7,019 bases of DNA from Phycisphaerae bacterium (GTDB lineage Bacteria; Planctomycetota; Phycisphaerae; Phycisphaerales; SM1A02): positions 81,626 to 88,644 of the forward strand of contig NZFT01000012.1 in NCBI GenBank assembly GCA_002690755.1, read 5' to 3'. This document shows, piece after piece, positions 1 to 5,983 of this stretch. Position 1 is the stretch's first letter; every line of letters begins with the position of its first letter. The notes under the pieces are model-generated. The model was not told the origin of the DNA, did not search any database, and saw only the letters and a program-made list of their open reading frames with translations. The translations under genes were made by a program, and so were the position numbers.

Positions 1-1266
1 AAGGCCGTGCACATGGCGATGGAGGATCTGCTCCTGCCCGCCATCGACGCCCGGGCATCCCGACTGGAAATCGCGCTGACCAAGAACGGCGGGGCCGCCT
101 CGCAGATCGTCGACAGCGTGCGGTACAAGCGGGAGTCGATTCCGACCGAGACCGCCAAGAGCATCATCGACTACTTGAAGCAGACCGCCGGTCTCGACGT
201 CGCGGAGAATCGCAAGCTGCAACGAGGCGAGCTCGGCATCCGGATCCGGAACGCCACCAAGAGCACCCACCTGCACCTGACCACCAGCGGCGGATCCCAG
301 GGCATCCTGTTCCGCCTCGACGTCAATCGCGACCAGCAGCTCGATCGCGATTTCAAGGATCTCGGCTTCGAACCCGAGCAACTCGAGGTCCTCGCGCCGT
401 CCGGCACCGCCGAAGGCCAGCACGGCGTCATCCTGGTCGGTACCGCACCGGGCCAGGGACAGACGTCGACCCTCTACGGCCTGATGCAGCGGCACGACGC
501 ATACACGTCGAACATCAAGTCGCTGGAGCGGGATGTGCAACGGGGCATCGAAGGCGTCGACCACCTCGCGTACGATCCCGCGACCGCGGATGAGGACTTC
601 CCGACCACGCTCCGGTCGATCCTGCGTCGTGGGCCGGACATCGTGATGGTCAGCGACCTCAAGGATCCCGCGACCGCCGTCCAGGCGTCGCTCCCCGGCC
701 GGGACGGCCCGCTGATCTACGTCGGCGTCGCCTCCAAGGACGGCGTCCGCGGCGTGGTGACGGACTGGCTCCGCGCCGCCGCGGAGCCGAAGGACGAGGA
801 GGCCACGAAGAAGGCGATCGCGCCGCTTGTCGCCGCCGTGACCTGTCGGGTGATGCGTCGCCTCTGCACCAACTGCCGAACGCCCTACAGCCCGAACGCG
901 GAACAGGCGAAGAAGCTCGGGATCAAGGATCCCGCGAACGTGCAGCTCTTCCGTCAAAGCGGTCGGATCCAGGTGAAGAACAAGATCGAGGAGTGCCCCG
1001 CCTGCGGCGGTACCGGATTCCTCGGAACGACGGCGGCCTTCGAAGTGATGCCGATGGATCGGGAAGCCCGGAAGCTCCTGCTCGGCGGCGACTTCAAGGG
1101 CGCCTACACCCATGCCCGCCGCTCGCTCGGCATGATGATGATGCAGGAAGCCGCGTTGCGAAAGGTCGCCCGTGGCGAGACCAGCCTCGAGGAGGTGGGC
1201 CGCGTGCTCGCGTCCGACAAGCCCAAGGCCTCCAAGGGCCGACCGGCCGCGAGTTCGGCCGGCTGA
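1..1266 (+). CDS. GspE/PilB-family protein with degenerate ATPase motifs (5' end outside the window)
   Basis: The frame is open at the left edge, so the N-terminus lies upstream; residues here are counted from the GTG at position 7. The visible part matches the GspE/PilB assembly-ATPase layout of type II secretion and type IV pili: an N2-type domain (about 1-125, with GLDVAENR resembling the family's GLDIAERR), then the C-terminal ATPase domain. The zinc-binding cysteines are intact (C287, C290, C330, C333), as is the family C-terminal helix (GETSLEEVGRVL). The nucleotide motifs are not. Walker A reads GQGQTST instead of GSGKTTT, so the lysine is Gln152. The Asp box is LERDVQ instead of IEDPVE (173-178). 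Walker B ends in SD instead of GE (216-217). The two His-box histidines align with Pro235 and Ala242. It is probably a catalytically dead paralogue working beside an active ATPase encoded elsewhere. The family assignment is firm; the lack of activity is inferred. A CvpA-like gene follows after 57 bases, probably in the same operon. Confidence 0.88.
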   Translation, partial: KAVHMAMEDLLLPAIDARASRLEIALTKNGGAASQIVDSVRYKRESIPTETAKSIIDYLKQTAGLDVAENRKLQRGELGIRIRNATKSTHLHLTTSGGSQGILFRLDVNRDQQLDRDFKDLGFEPEQLEVLAPSGTAEGQHGVILVGTAPGQGQTSTLYGLMQRHDAYTSNIKSLERDVQRGIEGVDHLAYDPATADEDFPTTLRSILRRGPDIVMVSDLKDPATAVQASLPGRDGPLIYVGVASKDGVRGVVTDWLRAAAEPKDEEATKKAIAPLVAAVTCRVMRRLCTNCRTPYSPNAEQAKKLGIKDPANVQLFRQSGRIQVKNKIEECPACGGTGFLGTTAAFEVMPMDREARKLLLGGDFKGAYTHARRSLGMMMMQEAALRKVARGETSLEEVGRVLASDKPKASKGRPAASSAG

Positions 1267-1310
1267 TTCGACCGACGCGTCCCCCCTTCGATTCGACGTC
1301 CTTCCGACCC

Positions 1311-1314
1311 AGGA
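1311..1314 (+). promoter_or_regulatory. Ribosome binding site for the CvpA-like gene
   Basis: AGGA lies nine bases before the ATG at 1324. It supports that start and sits in the 57-base gap after the GspE-like gene. I see no clear promoter or terminator in this gap, which fits co-transcription of the two genes. Confidence 0.5.
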
Positions 1315-1323
1315 CCGCCTCCC

Positions 1324-2901
1324 ATGATCATCAACGTCCTCGCCGTGCTCTTCTGCCTCCTCGCGATCTACTGGTTCGCCTTCAAGGAAGGCTTCTTCAG
1401 CGGCGTCGTCCACTTCGCCTGCGTGCTGGTCAGCGGCGCCCTCGCCTTCGCCTTCTGGGAGCCGCTCGCCGTCGCGATGCTCGACTCCGGCATGCGGGAG
1501 TGGGCGTGGGGCCTGTCCCTGCTCGCCCTGTTCAGCGTGTTCCTCTTCATCCTGCGGATCGTCGGAAACCTCGCGATCCCCGAGAAGGTCAACGTCCCCA
1601 ACGTCGTCGACGTGGTCGGCGGCGGCGTGGTCGGTGCCGGCTCGGGCATCATCACCGTCGGCATCCTGATGATCGGCGTCGGCTTCCTTCCGGTCGGCAC
1701 GCTCGGCGGCAAGGTGGGATACGTCCGCGACGGCGGCGGCCAGCCGACCCGGCAGGGGACGCTCGTCCCCTTCGCGTCGATGACCGAAGCCTTCTACGCC
1801 AACATGAGTCGCGGCGCGTTCGCACCGATGACCAACGCCGGCAACCTCGCGGATTCGTACCCCGCACTCGCCGATCAGGCGTGGTCCCTCCATCGTGACA
1901 CCGACGAGAAGGGCCGGATCGAACTCACCGCGGCGCCCTCCGACCTGAAGGTCGGCACCCCCTACTTCGGCACCTACGGGCCCGGGGCCGAGGAGTACTA
2001 CGTGGTGCCGGTCTCGGTGAACAAGTCGGGCTTCCACCGCGGCGCGAGCTTCGTGCTCTCCGCCAGCCAGGCCCGTCTGGTCGGCGCTCCCTCCGGCGAC
2101 CAGACCGCACGGTCGGTCTTCCCCACCGCCTGGCGAGAGGGCGGAAAGATGTACCTCTTCGACGGCTCCACCAACTACGCGACCAACCTTCCCGGCACCC
2201 AGGACGTTCTGCTGCAGCTGGCGTTCCCCGCCGCCGACCTCGCCGGCCAGCAGCCCACATCCCTGCTCTTCAAGGGTCTTCGAATCCCGCTCGCGGCGGC
2301 GTCGACCGACCTCGCGACCCTGCAGGATTCCGGCGGCGCCACGTCCGTCGCCTACGACAAGACCGCGCCTCGCGTCCCCGCGCCCTACATCGAAATGGGC
2401 AGTCAGCTCGGCGTCATCTTCAACAAGAACGACGCCCCCAGCGGCATGGAGACCGACTCCGGGGCGATCACCCTCGCGGACGGCGTCGACATCCCGGCGT
2501 TCACTAAGGGCAATCCCAACAAGAGCCTCCGGGTCGAACGGATCTACGAACTGCCGGGCACCAAGCTCGTTCGTGTCGACGTGAGTCGCGGCCGCAGTCC
2601 CATCGACATCTGGGGGGACGTCCGCAACGACGCCGGTGAGAACGCGAAGCTGGTCCTCGTCGACTCTCAGGGCAACACCTTCGACGCCATCGGCTGGATC
2701 CATCGGAAGGAATCCGATCGGCTCATCAATGTCCGCGTGGACGACCGAAACGGCGTCGACTCGATCGGCGACGTCCCGATGCTCTCCTCCGCGGGCAAGG
2801 ACAACCTGATCCTGCTCTTCCGGATCCCCAAGGGACGGGATATCAAGGCGTTGAAGCTCGGCGACAAGACGATCCTGACCACCGACCTCTCGGTCAAATG
2901 A
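1324..2901 (+). CDS. CvpA-like membrane protein with a large C-terminal soluble region
   Basis: The 525-residue protein starts with four predicted membrane segments (about 2-20, 26-47, 60-85 and 95-123). The Gly-rich stretch before and inside the fourth (VVDVVGGGVVGAGSG) is typical of CvpA/colicin V production-type proteins, which are usually only about 160-200 residues long. The remaining 400 or so residues are soluble and beta-rich by eye. Two stretches look alike: about 223-325, ending LLQLAF...FKGLRIPL, and about 412-523, ending LILLFRIPKG...LGDKTIL. They suggest two related beta-sandwich domains of the DUF4352/Ig-like sort, but this is pattern reading, not a search result. The soluble part would follow the fourth helix on the same face as the N-terminus if no further helix exists. 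No catalytic motif is visible. It probably shares an operon with the upstream GspE-like pseudo-ATPase, hinting at a role at the envelope, but the function is unknown. The CvpA label is moderately sure. Confidence 0.72.
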   Translation: MIINVLAVLFCLLAIYWFAFKEGFFSGVVHFACVLVSGALAFAFWEPLAVAMLDSGMREWAWGLSLLALFSVFLFILRIVGNLAIPEKVNVPNVVDVVGGGVVGAGSGIITVGILMIGVGFLPVGTLGGKVGYVRDGGGQPTRQGTLVPFASMTEAFYANMSRGAFAPMTNAGNLADSYPALADQAWSLHRDTDEKGRIELTAAPSDLKVGTPYFGTYGPGAEEYYVVPVSVNKSGFHRGASFVLSASQARLVGAPSGDQTARSVFPTAWREGGKMYLFDGSTNYATNLPGTQDVLLQLAFPAADLAGQQPTSLLFKGLRIPLAAASTDLATLQDSGGATSVAYDKTAPRVPAPYIEMGSQLGVIFNKNDAPSGMETDSGAITLADGVDIPAFTKGNPNKSLRVERIYELPGTKLVRVDVSRGRSPIDIWGDVRNDAGENAKLVLVDSQGNTFDAIGWIHRKESDRLINVRVDDRNGVDSIGDVPMLSSAGKDNLILLFRIPKGRDIKALKLGDKTILTTDLSVK

Positions 2902-2926
2902 GGCCACGCGGTCCCGGATGATCCGA

Positions 2927-2945
2927 GGTCGACCACCACTCGACC
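2927..2945 (+). terminator. Weak candidate terminator hairpin after the CvpA-like gene
   Basis: GGTCGA (2927-2932) and TCGACC (2940-2945) form a perfect 6-bp stem with a 7-base loop, 26 bases after the stop codon. No T-tract follows, so it may be a simple 3'-end stabilising hairpin or chance in GC-rich DNA. Confidence 0.25.
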
Positions 2946-2982
2946 ATCCGCCCCGGTCGTCATCGGCGCGGCGTCGGCCCTC

Positions 2983-3004
2983 GATGCATGGTCGAAGATG
3001 CATG
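2983..3004. repeat. Paired GATGCATG repeat, 14 bases apart
   Basis: GATGCATG occurs at 2983-2990 and again at 2997-3004. Because ATGCAT is its own reverse complement, the two copies can also pair as a 6-bp hairpin with an 8-base loop. The arrangement could be a binding site for a dimeric protein, or chance. Confidence 0.35.
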
Positions 3005-3126
3005 ACCGACGTTCATTGGCGTCCCGCTGGAATGGGTGGTGACGCTCGCGCCCGCTTCGCCGGGCCCCCTGGATCGAGCCGGGTCGGGTCGGGTTTCCGG
3101 TCCGGATCCCGGCCTGAAAGCCACCG

Positions 3127-3168
3127 GCCTGATCAGGCGGGATCAGGCGGGATCAGGCGGGATCAGGC
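3127..3168. repeat. Tandem GATCAGGCGG repeat with a palindromic end
   Basis: GATCAGGCGG is repeated exactly three times (3131-3160), followed by an eight-base partial copy (3161-3168). At the left edge the first unit is part of a perfect 12-base palindrome, GCCTGATCAGGC (3127-3138). GCCTGATC (3127-3134) can therefore pair with GATCAGGC in any later copy, giving an 8-bp stem with a 6-base loop in the closest register (partner 3141-3148). It lies 64-85 bases downstream of the accC stop and also downstream of the CvpA-like gene, so it may act as a two-way 3'-end structure. The repeat itself is seen directly; the function is inferred. Confidence 0.7.
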
Positions 3169-3211
3169 AAGAGCATCGAACGCGACCGGGTCGACCATCA
3201 TCCCGACGGTG

Positions 3212-4561
3212 TCAATCCTGCTCGGCGAGCCAGTGTTCGACCCACTTGATGTCGAAGTCCGCCGTTCGGAATTCCGGTCGATCCAGCAGCCTGCGATGCA
3301 ATCCGATCGACGTCTTCATGGGCCCGATCCGGAACTGCCGGAGCGCCTCCAGCATGCGACTGATCGCCTCGTCGCGGGTCGGGGCGTGAACGATCAGCTT
3401 GCCGATCATCGAGTCGTAGTTGGGTGGAATGCGGTAGCCCGAGCGTGCGTGGGTGTCGAGCCGGACGCCGAGCCCGCCCGGCGGATCGAAGGTCTCGATC
3501 AGACCGGCCTGCGGCATGAAGTTCCGGTCCGGATCCTCGGCGTTGATTCGGCACTCGATCGCATGCCCGTTCACCGAGATCTGGTCCTGACGCACCGAGA
3601 GCGGCTCGCCGGCCGCCACCCGGATCTGTTCCTTGACGATGTCGACCCCGGTGATCATCTCGGTCACCGGATGCTCGACCTGCACCCGGGTGTTCACCTC
3701 GAGCATGTAGAAGTCGTGCTTCTCATCCATCAGGAATTCGACGGTCGCCGCACCACCGTATTTCGCGGCGGCGATCAGCCGGGCGGCGCTTTCGCAGACC
3801 GCGGCCCGCTTCGCGGGATCCACCCCCGGAGCCGGTGCCTCTTCCACGAGTTTCTGATGCCGGCGCTGGCTCGTGCAGTCACGCTCGAAGAGATGGATCG
3901 CATCGCCCCGGCCGTCACCGATCGTCTGAACCTCGAAGTGACGGGCCTTCGCGAGATACTTCTCGATGTAGACGCTGCCGTTGCCGAAGGCCGCGGATGC
4001 TTCCAGAGCGGCGCTTTCGATCGCTTCCATCAGCGATGCTTCATCCTCGACCACCCGCATGCCGCGACCACCGCCACCGGCGGCGGCCTTGACGATCACC
4101 GGGTAACCGATCTCGGTGGCGACGGCGCGTGCCTCCTCGGGATCCTCGATCTCCCCCTCGGTGCCCGGGAACACCGGGGTTCCGGCCTTTCGGGCCATCC
4201 GCTTGCAGGAGACCTTGTCCCCCAGAAGGGCCATCGCCTCCGGGCTCGGACCGATGAACGCGATCTCGCAGTCCCGGCACACGGTCGCGAATTCCGCGTT
4301 TTCCGCGAGAAATCCGTATCCGGGATGGATCGCATCGGCGTTGGCGCATTCCGCGGCGGAGATGATCCGGTCGATCCTGAGATAGCTCTCCACCGAGGGG
4401 CCGGGACCGATGCAGATTCGTTCGTCGGCCCAATCCAGCCACGGACCATCCGCGTCCGCCGTCGAATGCACGCAAACGGTGGAGATCCCGAGTTCACGAC
4501 AGGCTCGGATCACCCGCAGGGCGATCTCGCCGCGGTTGGCGATCAGAATTCGTTCAAACAT
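3212..4561 (-). CDS. accC: Biotin carboxylase subunit of acetyl-CoA carboxylase
   Basis: AccC uses ATP and bicarbonate to carboxylate the biotin carried on AccB, the first half-reaction of acetyl-CoA carboxylase in cytoplasmic fatty acid synthesis. The 449-residue length equals that of E. coli AccC. The protein opens with MFERILIANRGEIALRVIRA, the classic biotin carboxylase N-terminus. Further family motifs are the ATP-grasp glycine loop (KAAAGGGGRGMR), the HFEVQ motif, ERDCTSQRRHQKLVEEAP, the metal- and substrate-binding MLEVNTRVQVEHPVTEM, ECRINAEDP with the catalytic-site arginine, and YDSMIGKLI near the C-terminal domain. All the expected active-site residues I can check are present. It starts nine bases after the accB stop, with a GGAG inside the end of accB (4574-4577) as a likely ribosome site, so the two are translated from one message. 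Propionyl- or other acyl-CoA carboxylases have longer, fused subunits, which makes that reading less likely. Confidence 0.97.
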   Translation of the reverse strand: MFERILIANRGEIALRVIRACRELGISTVCVHSTADADGPWLDWADERICIGPGPSVESYLRIDRIISAAECANADAIHPGYGFLAENAEFATVCRDCEIAFIGPSPEAMALLGDKVSCKRMARKAGTPVFPGTEGEIEDPEEARAVATEIGYPVIVKAAAGGGGRGMRVVEDEASLMEAIESAALEASAAFGNGSVYIEKYLAKARHFEVQTIGDGRGDAIHLFERDCTSQRRHQKLVEEAPAPGVDPAKRAAVCESAARLIAAAKYGGAATVEFLMDEKHDFYMLEVNTRVQVEHPVTEMITGVDIVKEQIRVAAGEPLSVRQDQISVNGHAIECRINAEDPDRNFMPQAGLIETFDPPGGLGVRLDTHARSGYRIPPNYDSMIGKLIVHAPTRDEAISRMLEALRQFRIGPMKTSIGLHRRLLDRPEFRTADFDIKWVEHWLAEQD

Positions 4562-4570
4562 GGCGGTTGA

Positions 4571-5053
4571 TCACTCCGGCTTGATGAGGAGCAGAGGCTG
4601 TCCGAATTCCACCGCATCGCCGTTCTCGACCAGGACCTTCGCGACGGTGCCGGAGCGCTCGGCCTTGATCTCGTTGAAGATCTTCATGGCCTCGATCAGA
4701 CAGATCACCGTGTCGGGTCCGACGGAATCCCCGACCGAGACGAAGTTCGGCTTTTCGGGGTTCGGTTTCGCGTAGAACGTCCCCACCATGGGACTTTCAA
4801 TGGGGACGAGTCCCTCATCCGCGGCCGGCTCCACCGGTGCCGCGGCGGCCGGAGGTGCCACGGCGGTCGCCGCCGCTGCGACCGGAGCTGCGGCGGCTGG
4901 AGCTGCGGGGGCGATTTGCTGAATCACCGGCTGGGCCTGGTTTCCACCCCGCTTCACCGTCACCTGCTGCTGCTCGTCACGAAGGTCCAGTTCTGAAAGA
5001 TCGTTGGTCACCATCAGACGGACCAGTTCCTTCAACTTCCGAATATCGATCAT
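4571..5053 (-). CDS. accB: Biotin carboxyl carrier protein of acetyl-CoA carboxylase
   Basis: AccB carries biotin between AccC and the carboxyltransferase. I chose the ATG at 5053, giving 160 residues: AGGAG stands seven bases before it, and MIDIRKLKELVRLM is the usual AccB N-terminus. An upstream in-frame ATG (5110) would add 19 unrelated residues and lies upstream of the likely promoter. Layout: N-terminal helix-rich segment (1-45), a flexible Ala/Pro/Val linker (about 48-78), then the biotinyl domain. The domain contains SPMVGTFY, the biotinylation motif EAMKIFNEI with Lys124 as the attachment site, and a C-terminal GQPLLLIKPE. E. coli AccB is 156 residues with the lysine at 122, so size and position agree. 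It is followed at once by accC, the standard accBC operon. Biotin would be attached by a BirA-type ligase, not encoded here. Confidence 0.96.
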   Translation of the reverse strand: MIDIRKLKELVRLMVTNDLSELDLRDEQQQVTVKRGGNQAQPVIQQIAPAAPAAAAPVAAAATAVAPPAAAAPVEPAADEGLVPIESPMVGTFYAKPNPEKPNFVSVGDSVGPDTVICLIEAMKIFNEIKAERSGTVAKVLVENGDAVEFGQPLLLIKPE

Positions 5054-5057
5054 GCCG

Positions 5058-5062
5058 GATCT
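5058..5062 (-). promoter_or_regulatory. Ribosome binding site that decides the accB start
   Basis: Read on the minus strand, GGCAGGAGATCCGGC precedes the ATG at 5053. The AGGAG-to-ATG distance suits translation initiation, and nothing comparable precedes the ATG at 5110. Confidence 0.65.
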
Positions 5063-5091
5063 CCTGCCGTCAGCGAATCTGAGAGTGCGAA

Positions 5092-5100
5092 AATATAACA
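5092..5100 (-). promoter_or_regulatory. Candidate extended -10 promoter for accBC
   Basis: On the minus strand, TGTTATATT (5100 to 5092) fits an extended -10 element, TG-N-TATATT, about 38 bases before the accB ATG. It stands out as an AT-rich island in GC-rich DNA. The region 17 bases upstream shows no TTGACA-like -35, which is tolerable for extended -10 promoters. If correct, accBC is transcribed separately from the genes upstream. Confidence 0.4.
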
Positions 5101-5197
5101 CGTCATCCACGACATGGGGGCGATCATGCGACGATCTGGAGCGAACATGTGCCGAGATGCAGCGATTTGACCGATCCCCGCCGGGGCATTCCGGAGC

Positions 5198-5245
5198 CCT
5201 CAGGGAAAGTTCGAGCCACTGGGCTCACTCCGTCTCGCCCTGAGG
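5198..5245 (-). terminator. Nested inverted repeat at the 3' end of the unknown membrane protein gene
   Basis: CCTCAGGG (5198-5205) and CCCTGAGG (5238-5245) form a perfect 8-bp outer stem. Inside it, GAGCC (5213-5217) and GGCTC (5222-5226) form a 5-bp hairpin. The structure spans the stop codon at 5225-5227. It may end or protect the transcript from upstream before the accB promoter. No clear T-run follows, so this is a weak call. Confidence 0.28.
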
Positions 5246-5974
5246 CGATCGCAGGCCGACGGGTGGCTTCAGAAGTTCCCCAAGCAGCAATGCTTCGCGA
5301 AAGCCCGTCGGGGTTCGAAGCAGTCCCCGAAGTCGTTTGGCCGACGATCCGGATCGAGTGCGATTCGACCCGTACGAGCCGGAGGCATGACCGGCCTCGT
5401 GAGCTGACTTGTGAGCTGACTTGTGAGCCGCGTCCTGAGCGGCCTGCCGGGTCGATTGGCGACCCGAGGCCGCGGTGCGCGGCTCCCTTCGAATCGGCTG
5501 TGGTGCCCGGGTCGCCGGCGTCGAGGGTCGTGTCTCCTGGACCGCGGCGACGCGGGCCGGGGTGCTCGGGATCGGCGGCGTGGCCCGCATCGGCGCGGAG
5601 ATCGGCGCGGCGATCGGCGGCGGTTTGGCGACCGTGGCGTTGGTCCGGCGGGGGTTGGGATCGACGGCGGCAGTGACCCCCGCATCCGGTCCGGCCCGGC
5701 GCCGCAGCACCTCGAGTCGCTTCTTCCGCAGTTCTTCCAAACGACGCTGCGCCGACCGGTTCGACCTGCCGCGCGTGTCGTCCGCGACGGCCATTCGAGT
5801 CGGCGCGCTCGTCGCGGCGTCGGTGGCGGCCGCCGACCCGCCACCCTCCCGACTCGCTTCGAGCATGCGTTGCGCGGCTTCGGCCTTCTTTCGTTTTTCC
5901 GCGGACTTGGCGATGCCGCCGACGATCGCTTGAATGATCGCGATCCCGATGAAGATCCAGATGGCGTTTCCCAT
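5225..5974 (-). CDS. Unknown one-helix membrane-anchored Ala/Pro/Arg-rich protein
   Basis: I do not recognise a named family. The 249-residue protein begins with one hydrophobic helix (about 4-20, IWIFIGIAIIQAIVGGIA) followed directly by a basic stretch (KSAEKRKKAEAAQR), as expected for an N-out, C-in anchor. A charged, likely helical segment lies at 73-93. A long low-complexity Ala/Pro/Arg region, probably disordered, runs from about 100 to 178, and a short repeat AHKSAHKSAHEAGHA sits at 183-197. The last 35 or so residues look more ordered: KRLRGLLRTPTGFREALLLG, ELLKPPVGLR. I recall similar C-terminal ends on uncharacterised planctomycete proteins, but cannot verify this here. The start is nine bases after the stop of the ABC ATPase gene, with no strong ribosome site, so it may be translated by coupling. 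The composition makes the frame harder to prove; the N-terminal helix, operon spacing and ordered C-terminus favour it over the overlapping frames. Confidence 0.7.
   Translation of the reverse strand: MGNAIWIFIGIAIIQAIVGGIAKSAEKRKKAEAAQRMLEASREGGGSAAATDAATSAPTRMAVADDTRGRSNRSAQRRLEELRKKRLEVLRRRAGPDAGVTAAVDPNPRRTNATVAKPPPIAAPISAPMRATPPIPSTPARVAAVQETRPSTPATRAPQPIRREPRTAASGRQSTRQAAQDAAHKSAHKSAHEAGHASGSYGSNRTRSGSSAKRLRGLLRTPTGFREALLLGELLKPPVGLRSPQGETE
5399..5428. repeat. 12-base direct repeat inside the unknown membrane protein gene
   Basis: GTGAGCTGACTT is present twice in tandem (5399-5422), followed by a half copy (5423-5428). In the minus-strand gene it encodes the AHKS repeat. A period of 12 preserves the reading frame, so copy-number change would lengthen or shorten the disordered region by four residues. 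Confidence 0.75.
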
Positions 5975-5983
5975 GCCGGAATA

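Larger units (their letters stand above)
2902..3211. other. Convergent intergenic region, no gene seen
   Basis: This 310-base stretch separates the 3' ends of the CvpA-like gene (+) and accC (-). Open frames entering it have no plausible ribosome site or recognisable product. It contains a 6-bp hairpin just after the CvpA-like stop, a pair of GATGCATG repeats, three CGGGT units at 3080-3094, and the 10-base tandem repeat at 3131-3168. Its likely role is transcription termination from both sides; no T-run follows any hairpin, so a classic intrinsic terminator is not shown. Confidence 0.6.
5054..5224. other. Intergenic region upstream of accB
   Basis: These 171 bases separate the unknown membrane protein gene from accB, both on the minus strand. 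They hold the accB ribosome site, the candidate extended -10 element and part of the nested inverted repeat. A small CCCCGCCGGGG palindrome lies at 5176-5186. I see no small gene or known riboswitch. Confidence 0.55.

Noticed and set aside
1132..1143. ATG x4 microsatellite (four methionines) in the GspE-like gene
   Set aside because: It is short and lies where GspE homologues have a Gly-Met-rich helix start; nothing suggests a special role.
993..1898. A 301-codon plus-strand frame overlapping the GspE-like and CvpA-like genes
   Set aside because: Its product is almost wholly Arg/Pro/Gly-rich, which is typical of an out-of-frame reading of GC-rich genes, and both overlapping genes are well supported.
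3062..3094. G-rich stretch with three CGGGT units as a possible G-quadruplex
   Set aside because: Only three closely spaced GGG runs are present (3081-3093); the fourth nearest run is too far away for a standard quadruplex.
3127..3168. The tandem repeat as a CRISPR array
   Set aside because: The units are only 10 bases long with no spacers, and no cas genes are nearby.
2918..4570. A 550-codon open frame on the plus strand opposite accC
   Set aside because: It is exactly antisense to a textbook accC gene. Long antisense frames are expected in GC-rich coding DNA, and its translation shows no family motif.
5054..5110. Longer AccB start at 5110 (179 residues)
   Set aside because: The extra 19 residues have no family similarity, the region contains the likely promoter, and a good AGGAG stands before the ATG at 5053.
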